Below, piece after piece: positions 1-6,996 of a stretch of 7,013 nt of DNA. Within the stretch, counting starts at the first letter, position 1, and each line of letters begins with the position of its first letter. The translations under genes and the position numbers were made by a program. The notes beneath the pieces are model-generated. The model made no database searches and had not been told where the DNA came from. It saw nothing but the letters and a program-made list of their open reading frames with translations. Origin of the DNA: Verrucomicrobiota bacterium (GTDB lineage Bacteria > Verrucomicrobiota > Verrucomicrobiia > Methylacidiphilales > Verrucolacustridaceae); the NCBI GenBank assembly GCA_010028775.1, contig RHAF01000065.1, positions 1 to 7,013 of the forward strand. The letters run 5' to 3'.

Positions 1-570
1 TGGGTGGCTTACACGGATATTAGCGTGGTCATTGCCGATGCGTCCGGGCGGATCATCTGGGTCAATGCTGCCTTCACCCGGATGTGCGGCTATAACTCCG
101 ATGAGTTGATCGGGAAAAAACCCGGACACATTTTAAGCGGTCATCTGACCGACAAATCACCGCGCTCGGTCTTAAACCGGGCCATCTCCCAGGGCATGAA
201 AGTCACCACCCGAATTGTGAATTACAACAAGGCGGGGCAACCGTACTGGGCGGATATCCATCTCGAGCCGATTCACGATTCCAAGGGGCAAATCAGTGGA
301 TATATCTCCATGGAGAAGAACGTTACCCAAGAAGAAAAACATCAGCATGAAATCGGGGAGCTTTCCGCGTCCATGTACGAACAACTGGTGGAGGCAATGA
401 ATCGCCCCAAGATTGAGGAGGCGGGAGGCAAAGGGGAGGCCTTGTTACCCAAAGATGGGCGGGTATCGGAAAGTCCGGAGGAGTTTATCCGTAGGTGGCG
501 GGCCCAAACCTCCTCTGCCACCGGGGACGGTCAGTCACGTCGTAACCTTGATCGCACGAAGGCGAATTGA
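1..570 (+). CDS. PAS domain sensor protein, C-terminal part (5' end outside window)
   Basis: The reading frame is open from the first base and stops with TGA at 568-570. A GTG at base 4 could serve as a start, but it would cut off the N-terminal helix of the PAS fold, so the gene very probably begins upstream. Visible codons 5-113 form a PAS/PAC domain: the strand-turn-strand around DASGRIIWVNAAF, then the GY..DELIGKKPG helix region, and a PAC strand ending in GYISMEKNVTQEE. The place where LOV photoreceptors carry the flavin-binding cysteine (GxNC) reads GKKP, so this is not a photoactive LOV domain; the ligand is unknown. After a short coiled segment, the last 70 or so residues are polar and low in recognisable structure. 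No kinase, GGDEF or other output domain follows, so any output domain must lie upstream of the window. The gene is 32 bases ahead of the exporter gene and probably co-transcribed with it, suggesting a sensory role for the operon. The PAS call is firm; the function is inferred. Confidence 0.85.
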   Translation, partial: WVAYTDISVVIADASGRIIWVNAAFTRMCGYNSDELIGKKPGHILSGHLTDKSPRSVLNRAISQGMKVTTRIVNYNKAGQPYWADIHLEPIHDSKGQISGYISMEKNVTQEEKHQHEIGELSASMYEQLVEAMNRPKIEEAGGKGEALLPKDGRVSESPEEFIRRWRAQTSSATGDGQSRRNLDRTKAN

Positions 571-590
571 GAGTTCGCTGGAACCTCTAC

Positions 591-595
591 AGAGG
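591..595 (+). promoter_or_regulatory. Ribosome binding site setting the start of the TPR-barrel gene
   Basis: AGAGG lies seven bases before the ATG at 603, within a purine-rich stretch running to the start codon. A longer reading from TTG at 567 is possible but overlaps the upstream stop codon, lacks a comparable site, and would put a charged dozen residues in front of a good signal peptide. This site therefore favours ATG 603. Confidence 0.7.
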
Positions 596-602
596 TGGGG
601 GA

Positions 603-2594
603 ATGAATTGGCTCATCAAGCTGGGCACTTTTTTGATTTTGGGCCTTCTTGTCTCGAGGAAGTCGTGGGCCGGGTCTGACTTTGAGCAGGGGTTGGTTTT
701 TGAAAAAAACATAGAGATATACAAGGCCAAAGCTTCCTTTCAGAAGGCTTTGGCGGCGGATCGAGAGGCACCGGGGGTGGCAGAGCACACCGCGTGGTTT
801 CTTTTTCTGAACGGTTTTCACGATGAGGAGTGTTTGGTTCTGCTGAAGCAGGCAGGCCCCAAAAGTCAGGATCCGGTGGCCATGGGAATGGCGGCCAGAC
901 AGGTGGAGAGAGAACTAGGACTGCGGGGTGCCATGACGGAGGCGGAGAAGACTGAACAGAAGTCCTTTCAAGAAAGCCATCTACAGAAGGCTGTCATGGG
1001 TTCGGATGCTGAACGGGGTGGGGCCCTGGTCGATGGCGGAAAATTATCTGAGGGAATTCGTTTTCTTGAGGAAGCTGTGAAAAGGGATCCGGAAAATCTT
1101 GCCCTACAACTCAAGCTGGCCCGGGCTCTCTACTGGAACGGGCAACTCAAGGATGCGGATCGGGCCTATGCCGCGCTCTTGAAGAGAAGTCCGGGGAATC
1201 CCGCCCTGTTATTGGAGAAGGCGCTGGTCGCGGCGAGTGAAAACGATTTCGAGCGTTCGAGAAGTCTTCTGGTGGCAGCCGAGAAGGGGGCTCCGGGGGA
1301 TCGTCGCGTCCTTCTGGAGCGGGCTCGGGTTGAGTCGATGATGTATGACCGGGAGGAGGCCTTGGACGCGGTGAACCGCATGTCCCCCCAGGACCAGGAG
1401 AGTGGCTCTGCTTGGCTGGCGAGGGGCAGGGCGGACCATAGTCGCGGGCAGTTTGCGGCCGCGGCAGAGTCCTATGAAAAAGCGCTGGAGAAGGCACCCC
1501 ATCTGGAGGAGGCGGCGCATCGACTGTCGGAGTGCCGTATCCGGCGCGGAAACATGGGGGCAGCCGACGAGCTGATTTCCGACTGGCAAAAACGGGAACG
1601 GGGACTCGATTGGGCGATGCGGCAGGATCTTTACGCCGAGATGGCTGACCCACGAATGGGTGCGGAGTTTGGAAGCTACTCCAACTCGCTTCAATACCTT
1701 GAATTGGATTTCGGTCTCTACGGGAGCTTTCGGCCGATCCCGGAGGTTGAGATACATCCGTCGGTGGTGAACTCCCTCTTCCAGCAGATCGGCTTCAGTA
1801 ACATCGACCGGCAGGGCGGATCGGTGGAGGTGAACGCCCGACCGGACGACTGGGTGTCCGTCAGCGGCAACATCGGCCTCAACGGTTACACCAATGACTG
1901 GTTGAGCCCGGTCGGGGGTGTTTCCGCCGAGTTTTTTCCCGTGCATTGGCTGGATCTTGGTCTGGGAATCAATTACTTCGACCTGATCGACTTCCAGCCG
2001 CCGTTTGGCGTTGGGATCTATGACCTTGTGACCACGATCGGCGGGGTGGGGAACAAGGTATCCAGCACCCAAGGGACCTTGCAGGGTCGGTTACGTCCTT
2101 ATGCGGGATGGGAACTTTTCGCCAGAACCCGGCTGGCCTCCTTGTCTGATGCCAACACGTTCCAGGACAACCTGGTGGAGGCGGCCTATGAATTCCGCGG
2201 GTCCCAGCCGCGGATCCGCGCGGCTTACGACTACTACTACATGTCCGTCCTGAACCCTGCGTCCAATTATCAACCCAGCCCGGGCGGACCGGCCACCGGA
2301 GCCTATTATTCGCCCTCCGCGCTAAACGTGAATTCATGGAAACTGGAGGTCTCGGGGCGACCCGTGGAATGGGTTGAGATGGGGGGGGAAGGGTATCTCT
2401 ATAACGTGATGGAGAATGGCGGGTTTGGGCAGGCTGTCTTTCTCTTTACAAAATTTGATTTGGACGGGTCGGACAACACCCTACGCCTTGACGGACGGTA
2501 CTTCACCCAAAACCGCGGCCTGAACCGTGACAACACCCCCGGGGGATCCTTCAACGCCCTCAACTTTCTTTTGACCTATGAACACCGATTCTGA
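603..2594 (+). CDS. TPR-repeat outer-membrane beta-barrel protein, probable exopolysaccharide exporter
   Basis: The product has 663 residues. Residues 1-23 look like a Sec signal peptide: Lys at position 6, a hydrophobic core GTFLILGLLV, and likely cleavage after SWA. Residues about 30-345 are alpha-helical and contain TPR units, clearest around 147-163, 171-200 and 270-302 (alternating small and aromatic residues with DPENL- and SPGNP-type turns). From about residue 350 the protein changes to alternating polar and hydrophobic strands rich in Gly, Tyr, Asn and Trp, ending LLTYEHRF. A terminal Phe is the usual outer-membrane barrel assembly signal. An N-terminal periplasmic TPR superhelix plus a C-terminal barrel is the arrangement of BcsC, PgaA and PelB, which carry polysaccharide out of the cell. 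It is shorter than BcsC and PelB (both over 1100 residues), with fewer TPRs. The synthase gene directly downstream supports the role. A run of eight G lies at 2381-2388. The architecture is confident; the substrate is unknown. Confidence 0.85.
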   Translation: MNWLIKLGTFLILGLLVSRKSWAGSDFEQGLVFEKNIEIYKAKASFQKALAADREAPGVAEHTAWFLFLNGFHDEECLVLLKQAGPKSQDPVAMGMAARQVERELGLRGAMTEAEKTEQKSFQESHLQKAVMGSDAERGGALVDGGKLSEGIRFLEEAVKRDPENLALQLKLARALYWNGQLKDADRAYAALLKRSPGNPALLLEKALVAASENDFERSRSLLVAAEKGAPGDRRVLLERARVESMMYDREEALDAVNRMSPQDQESGSAWLARGRADHSRGQFAAAAESYEKALEKAPHLEEAAHRLSECRIRRGNMGAADELISDWQKRERGLDWAMRQDLYAEMADPRMGAEFGSYSNSLQYLELDFGLYGSFRPIPEVEIHPSVVNSLFQQIGFSNIDRQGGSVEVNARPDDWVSVSGNIGLNGYTNDWLSPVGGVSAEFFPVHWLDLGLGINYFDLIDFQPPFGVGIYDLVTTIGGVGNKVSSTQGTLQGRLRPYAGWELFARTRLASLSDANTFQDNLVEAAYEFRGSQPRIRAAYDYYYMSVLNPASNYQPSPGGPATGAYYSPSALNVNSWKLEVSGRPVEWVEMGGEGYLYNVMENGGFGQAVFLFTKFDLDGSDNTLRLDGRYFTQNRGLNRDNTPGGSFNALNFLLTYEHRF

Positions 2595-2616
2595 TTCCGG
2601 CCGGTCCCGACGGTAC

Positions 2617-2621
2617 AAGGA
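2617..2621 (+). promoter_or_regulatory. Ribosome binding site setting the start of the glycosyltransferase gene
   Basis: AAGGA lies seven bases before the ATG at 2629. The alternative in-frame ATG at 2578 overlaps the end of the barrel gene, has the pyrimidine-rich CTTTCTTTTGACCT in front of it, and would add 17 polar residues before the first membrane helix. ATG 2629 is therefore preferred. Confidence 0.7.
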
Positions 2622-2628
2622 CAGCGAG

Positions 2629-4119
2629 ATGAGCCGACAGCGGCACCGCAACGTGGTGCCGTTTGTGCTGACCGTGGTTTCGGCCTTGGTCTATATCGGC
2701 TGGCTGGTCACGGTCACCAACTGGAATCATCCCTGGATTGGATCCCTGTTTCTATTGGCGGAACTACTTTGTCTTGGGAGTGTCTTGCTCTGGGGGGAGA
2801 TGCTTTACAGCAAGCGAATTCACCCACGGGAGGGTTTTCCGGCCAAGGGCAAGGAGCCGGCAGTAGACATCCTCATCACCGTCTGCGGGGAACCGATGTC
2901 AATTGTCAGGCCCACGTTGCGGGCGGTTTCCCGGATCGAATACCCCAACTTCAAGGTCATGGTCTGCGACGACGGGGACAATCCCGAGGTGCGCCAACTG
3001 GCCGGGGAGCTGAAGTTTTCCTACACCGCGCGAAAACACCGGGACCATGCCAAGGCGGGAAACCTTAATCATGGTCTCAAGATCACCTCGGCCCCTTTTG
3101 TGATGAGTCTGGACGCGGACCAAGTTCCCAAGCCGGAAATCCTGGAACGGATGATGGGCTTTTTCCAGGTCCCCAAGATCGGATACGTCACCAGCAAACA
3201 GGATTTTGACGTCCCTCCGGGGGATCCTTGGGGAAACCTGGACCTTGTGTTTTACGAGGAAATGCAGAAGGGAAAGAATGACTCCAACTCGGCCATATCC
3301 ACTGGGAGCGCGGTGGTTTACCGCCGGGAGGCCCTGGACAGCATCGGTGGGTTTGCCACCTGGAGCATGGTGGAGGATTTGTACACCTCCATGCTCCTCG
3401 ACCAGAAGGGGTGGCACTCGGTCTATTACCCCTTTGCCCTAAGCCGGGGTACCGCCCCACGGGATATCTTTGATCAACACCAGCAGAGATGGCAGTGGGC
3501 GGTGGACTCGATGCGGATCTATATCTGGCGAAATCCACTCCTAGCCTCCGGGCTTAGTCTCCGTCAGCGGCTCAACTATTTTCATTTCGGCTATCACTAC
3601 CTGATGTACGGGATTGCCTATCCCATCTTCTATTTTCTTCCGATTTGGGGCCTGTTCACGGGCTACTTCTTTCTGGCCGCTCCGGTCTGGCTCTTTCTTT
3701 GTTACCGGATCCCGTATCTGGTGTTCATGCGTTGGATGAACCGTTCCCTGACCGAGGGAAGACAAACCCTGAAAGCGTTTCAACTCCAGGCTGGCCTTTG
3801 GCCGGTCTATCTCTCGGCCATTGCCACGGCTTTGCTCCATCCCCGATCCCGCCCGAAGTACCGGGTGACCAAAAAGCTCCATGAAGATTCCTTTGTATTG
3901 GACCGAATCGTTGCCTTACTCCCCAACTTTGGGGTGCTCATCGGGTCGTCGGCAGCACTGGTCTACGGTTTTCAGCATTGGGACCGGAAACATTTCTTTC
4001 TCTGGGTGAACGTCTTTTGGTGTCTTTGGTCCATGTTCACGGTCAGCCGCTTCACCTTGGTGGCCCTGTTTCCAAATCGGACAAACAACAGGGGAGCTAA
4101 GACAAAAAGGGGGGACTGA
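2629..4119 (+). CDS. Cellulose-synthase-like family 2 glycosyltransferase, no PilZ domain
   Basis: The product is a 496-residue inner-membrane processive glycosyltransferase that would use a nucleotide sugar on the cytoplasmic side and extrude the growing chain. Two membrane helices lie at about 9-30 and 35-56, the cytoplasmic GT-A catalytic domain at about 75-300, and further hydrophobic segments at about 320-367, 385-403, 426-446 and 455-480. Family motifs are visible: DD at 114-115, KAGNLN at 142-147, the metal-binding DAD at 162-164, STGS at 224-227, and VED at 248-250 with Asp250 as likely catalytic base. The usual QxxRW acceptor-site motif reads HQQRW at 284-288. YRVTKK at 411-416 matches the FxVTxK gating-loop pattern of BcsA. 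BcsA is far longer (about 790-870 residues) because a PilZ cyclic-di-GMP domain follows; here the protein ends shortly after the last membrane helix with a basic tail. It follows the exporter gene by 34 bases and abuts the GGDEF-EAL gene. Cellulose, another beta-glucan or a different polymer are all possible. A start at 2578 is less likely. Confidence 0.88.
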   Translation: MSRQRHRNVVPFVLTVVSALVYIGWLVTVTNWNHPWIGSLFLLAELLCLGSVLLWGEMLYSKRIHPREGFPAKGKEPAVDILITVCGEPMSIVRPTLRAVSRIEYPNFKVMVCDDGDNPEVRQLAGELKFSYTARKHRDHAKAGNLNHGLKITSAPFVMSLDADQVPKPEILERMMGFFQVPKIGYVTSKQDFDVPPGDPWGNLDLVFYEEMQKGKNDSNSAISTGSAVVYRREALDSIGGFATWSMVEDLYTSMLLDQKGWHSVYYPFALSRGTAPRDIFDQHQQRWQWAVDSMRIYIWRNPLLASGLSLRQRLNYFHFGYHYLMYGIAYPIFYFLPIWGLFTGYFFLAAPVWLFLCYRIPYLVFMRWMNRSLTEGRQTLKAFQLQAGLWPVYLSAIATALLHPRSRPKYRVTKKLHEDSFVLDRIVALLPNFGVLIGSSAALVYGFQHWDRKHFFLWVNVFWCLWSMFTVSRFTLVALFPNRTNNRGAKTKRGD

Positions 4120-6174
4120 ATGATGCACCGTTCGCGCCGTGCTGGTTCTGCCTCTCGTCGGCCGGTGATGGAATTGGTGGCGTTTGCCGAAGAGGAGCAG
4201 GATGCCCTTTCGACCCAATTGGAGAAGCTGGGCGTCACGCCGTTCTGGTCAGGCAAGGATCCACACTCCGCCAAGGCAGACCTTCAGGTGGTGCGCTGGG
4301 GAATCGGATCCCTGCCTGATAAAAAAGTGAAGGCAGGATTACCCATTCTGGTGGTCGCCGATCTACAACAAGGCTTCCACCCCTCTCTATGGCATTCGTG
4401 GGGAGAGTCCATTACCTGGTTTACGGGTTGGACGGCGGATACCTTTGCTTTGGCCCGACGGTTGGCCTCCCTCGCTCATCGTCATTTGGAGAAATCTCCG
4501 CCCCCGATGGGGCCAAAGCCGGCCGTGTTGGAGTGCGATCCCGAGGGAAAAATCCGGAAAATCAGCATGGCCTCGGCCGCGCGATTGGGCGGGGTGCCAG
4601 CTGATTTCCTAAAGAAAAACTGGGTCCTTTGGTTGGCCAAGGAAAGGAGGCAGCTGATTCAGTTTTGGCTGCGGCAAGGAGTCTCCCGCCACGGGCAGGG
4701 GATGTCAGACTGTCTGGTGCGGCTTCCCAGGCAACGCTGGGCGTTCTGGGATATATGGATCCATCCCCGCGTGGGTGGCCTCTCCGTCTATCTGGCCGAC
4801 GAGAGCGAAAGAAAGGAGCTGGGGGAACAGCTGGAATACGCGCTCACTCACGATCCTTTGACCGGCTTCATCAACCGGTGGGAGCTGCGGAGACGGATGG
4901 AGCGGCATAGCCGGACCGGCCCCGGAGTCCTGCTGGTGGCGGATCTGGACGATTTCAAAATCTATAACGACACCCGTGGTCATGACGAAGGGGACGAGAT
5001 TCTGCGTCGGGTAGCCAAGCATCTGCGGGATCATTTTGGCCCCGCCGCGGAGCTTGCTCGGTTGGGGGGGGACGAGTTCGCCATCTTCCTGAAAGATTGG
5101 CGCATGGACCGGGCGTTCCGCAGTGCCCGTTCCCTGGTTGCATCCATGGCCCGACAACGGGCCAAAAGCGGATCCGCCTCCCAGCCCTCGATCAGCGCCG
5201 CTTTGGCTCGATCGAACCAAGGTGATCCGCCGGCGCAGGTCTTCCGTGCCGCGGATGCCGGGCTGCAGCGGGCCAAGGTTCGGGGAAAAAGCCGGTGCGA
5301 GGTCGTCAAGGAGATGAGGATCAATCCGCCGTCCGTGCGGGGATCCTGGACGTTGGAGGTGAGTCAGGCCCTGCAGGCAGGGGAGTTTGAACTCTGGCTT
5401 CAACCGGTCCGGGAGTTAAAAAAGGGCAAGATTGTTTTTCATGAGGCCCTGTTCCGTTTGTGGACCCCCACCGGGCTGGCGATGCCGGAATCCACCCTCC
5501 CGGCGATTGAAAGGCTGGGCATGCGCATCCATCTGGCTTCCCTGGTCATGCACCGGTGTATTGACCTGCTGAAAAAGGACCCGCATCTGATTCTTAGCGC
5601 CAACATCGGTCGCGAAGTTCTTTGCGATGCGGACCTGGCCCATGATCTGGTTTCCTCCGTCCGACGGGCCCGGATTCGGCCTTCCCGCCTGATTTTGGAG
5701 GTTTCCGAGGAGGCGGGTCTTTCCGAATTACGGGCTGGGAAACTGTTTGCCCAGCGACTCCGGAAGTACGGATTTCCATTGGCCTTGGATGATTACGGAA
5801 GGGGATCCGCCAGTTTGGTGGAAATTATGGAGCTTCCCATCAGTCAGGTAAAACTCGACCCGGTGATTTGGCGTCCGGCCCAAAGGGATCCCCACGCCCG
5901 CGTTGTCCTGAAGAAAATACTCCGCCTGTTCCAGCAGTTAAAGATCCTCGTCATTGCCGAGGGTGTCGCCGGGCGATCTGAACTCACACTGATCCGCTCT
6001 CTCGGAATTTCCTACGCCCAAGGTTTTGAGTTGGGTCGGCCACGCGCAACCCAAACCACCCTCTCTGCAAATCCAAGGGGGCGGTTGGCCGCACTCGGCC
6101 TGCCGCCGACTAGCGATTCGGGTACTGCTGGACGGGTAAAACCCAGATCGCGGTTCAGCGGCACTGCGGTCTAA
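4120..6174 (+). CDS. GGDEF-EAL cyclic-di-GMP enzyme with degenerate receiver-like and PAS-like N-terminus
   Basis: The 684-residue product has four regions. Residues about 17-124 resemble a receiver domain in strand-helix rhythm, but the phospho-acceptor Asp is not seen where the third strand (DLQVVRW) ends. Residues about 133-225 look like a weak PAS domain, followed by the helical linker common before GGDEF domains. The GGDEF domain (about 238-397) has THDPLTG, the metal-site segment DLDDFK with Asp275, YND at 282-284, and GGDEF at 316-320, so diguanylate cyclase activity is plausible. The RxxD inhibitory site upstream reads GPAA (307-310) and is lost. The EAL domain (about 408-645) keeps EAL 442-444, Asn495, Glu527, Asp557-Asp558, Lys578, Glu614 and Gln634, so phosphodiesterase activity is also plausible; the second Glu of the AEGVE motif is Ala617. 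No membrane helix is seen, so it is probably cytoplasmic. The start ATG immediately follows the synthase stop (TGAATG), behind AAGGGGGG, which suggests translational coupling; ATG 4123 is an alternative. Which activity dominates cannot be read from sequence. Confidence 0.92.
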   Translation: MMHRSRRAGSASRRPVMELVAFAEEEQDALSTQLEKLGVTPFWSGKDPHSAKADLQVVRWGIGSLPDKKVKAGLPILVVADLQQGFHPSLWHSWGESITWFTGWTADTFALARRLASLAHRHLEKSPPPMGPKPAVLECDPEGKIRKISMASAARLGGVPADFLKKNWVLWLAKERRQLIQFWLRQGVSRHGQGMSDCLVRLPRQRWAFWDIWIHPRVGGLSVYLADESERKELGEQLEYALTHDPLTGFINRWELRRRMERHSRTGPGVLLVADLDDFKIYNDTRGHDEGDEILRRVAKHLRDHFGPAAELARLGGDEFAIFLKDWRMDRAFRSARSLVASMARQRAKSGSASQPSISAALARSNQGDPPAQVFRAADAGLQRAKVRGKSRCEVVKEMRINPPSVRGSWTLEVSQALQAGEFELWLQPVRELKKGKIVFHEALFRLWTPTGLAMPESTLPAIERLGMRIHLASLVMHRCIDLLKKDPHLILSANIGREVLCDADLAHDLVSSVRRARIRPSRLILEVSEEAGLSELRAGKLFAQRLRKYGFPLALDDYGRGSASLVEIMELPISQVKLDPVIWRPAQRDPHARVVLKKILRLFQQLKILVIAEGVAGRSELTLIRSLGISYAQGFELGRPRATQTTLSANPRGRLAALGLPPTSDSGTAGRVKPRSRFSGTAV

Positions 6175-6213
6175 ATCCAGGCTGACAACACATCCGGCGG
6201 GGCAGGCTATTTT

Positions 6214-6996
6214 GTGATCAAGGAATTCCTTCGGGTTCTTGGGCTCTTGGTTTTGCTGGGGATCGCTTTTCTGGCGTATCCATTGGTCTTCTTTGCCTCG
6301 CGATTTTTACCCAATCCGGAGAGGAAGAACTGGAGACTGCTGTGGCAGGGGATGGGCTGTCGTTGGGCCCTGGCTTACCTCCGGTGCCGGGTCAACGTGC
6401 AGGGAACTCCGCCGCATCGCGGGATGTTGGCTTCGAACCATCAAGGGTACATGGACATCCTTGTGTTGGGTTCCCTGGATCCTGCCTCCTTTGTGGCCAA
6501 GGCGGAGATCCGCTGGTGGCCAATCTTTGGGCTCTTCAGCTGGTGGGCGGGCACTATTTTTCTGGAGCGGAGGAACAAGATGGCACTCCAAGGACCTCTC
6601 CATGAGACCATCAACCGGTTGCGGGAGGATGGTCGGGTGGTGGTCTTTCCTGAAGGGACGGACTCGGACGGGACGGGGGTGTTGCCTTTTCACAGCAGTT
6701 TTTTTGAGGCGGCGATCCGGGCCCAGTGTCCGGTGATCCCCGTGGCGATCCGGTACTCCGCGCCGGAGGTGAGTCGCGGGGAGGAAGTGATCTATTGGAA
6801 AGACCGGCGTTTTTTACCGCACCTGATCCGTCTGCTCGGGGTGGGCGGAATCCGCGCTCAGGTCACCTTCGGGAAGCCGATGGAACCGGGGTCGGACCGT
6901 AAGGAGTTGACGCGTCGGGTGTACCGGGAGGTCGCGCGGATGGTGCGGGAGGGGGAGCGACCTAGGTCTGATCGTAGGTGCGGAGGCGGAGGATGA
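6214..6996 (+). CDS. plsC: 1-acyl-sn-glycerol-3-phosphate acyltransferase family protein (PlsC-like)
   Basis: The 260-residue product matches the PlsC family, which adds a second acyl chain to lysophosphatidic acid at the inner membrane to give phosphatidic acid. An N-terminal membrane helix lies at about 7-28. The four acyltransferase blocks appear in order: NHQGYMD at 75-81 (catalytic His76 and Asp81, the HX4D motif), GTIFLER at 113-119, FPEGT at 145-149, and the proline block PVIPVAIRY at 173-181. Length is normal for the family. The start is GTG, with AGG seven bases upstream (6204-6206) as a modest ribosome binding site; no better in-frame start is seen. The last dozen residues are Arg- and Gly-rich and unlike conserved sequence, and they overlap possible coding sequence at the window edge. 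The gene follows the GGDEF-EAL gene by 39 bases without a visible terminator. It may be a housekeeping passenger or may act on lipids linked to the exopolysaccharide system; paralogues acting on other lysolipids cannot be excluded. Confidence 0.9.
   Translation: MIKEFLRVLGLLVLLGIAFLAYPLVFFASRFLPNPERKNWRLLWQGMGCRWALAYLRCRVNVQGTPPHRGMLASNHQGYMDILVLGSLDPASFVAKAEIRWWPIFGLFSWWAGTIFLERRNKMALQGPLHETINRLREDGRVVVFPEGTDSDGTGVLPFHSSFFEAAIRAQCPVIPVAIRYSAPEVSRGEEVIYWKDRRFLPHLIRLLGVGGIRAQVTFGKPMEPGSDRKELTRRVYREVARMVREGERPRSDRRCGGGG

Noticed and set aside
1..340. Blue-light LOV domain in the first gene
   Set aside because: The general PAS/PAC pattern fits, but the flavin-binding cysteine position reads GKKP, so the photochemical residue is absent.
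567..602. Upstream TTG start for the exporter gene
   Set aside because: It overlaps the preceding stop codon, lacks a good ribosome binding site and places a polar extension before the signal peptide. ATG 603 has AGAGG at seven bases.
1209..2072. Long minus-strand open frame (287 residues) opposite the exporter gene
   Set aside because: It lies wholly antisense to a gene with a clear signal peptide, TPRs and barrel. Its translation is rich in Arg, Pro and His without a recognisable fold, as expected of a GC-rich shadow frame.
2578..2628. Upstream ATG start for the glycosyltransferase overlapping the exporter end
   Set aside because: The bases before it are pyrimidine-rich with no ribosome binding site, and the extra 17 residues are polar and unlike the family; ATG 2629 has AAGGA at seven bases.
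4705..5403. Minus-strand open frame (232 residues) opposite the GGDEF region
   Set aside because: It is antisense to the conserved GGDEF domain and shows no motif of its own; its openness follows from the composition of the coding strand.
6175..6213. Terminator or promoter between the GGDEF-EAL and acyltransferase genes
   Set aside because: No inverted repeat followed by T residues and no recognisable -35/-10 pair can be seen in the 39 bases.
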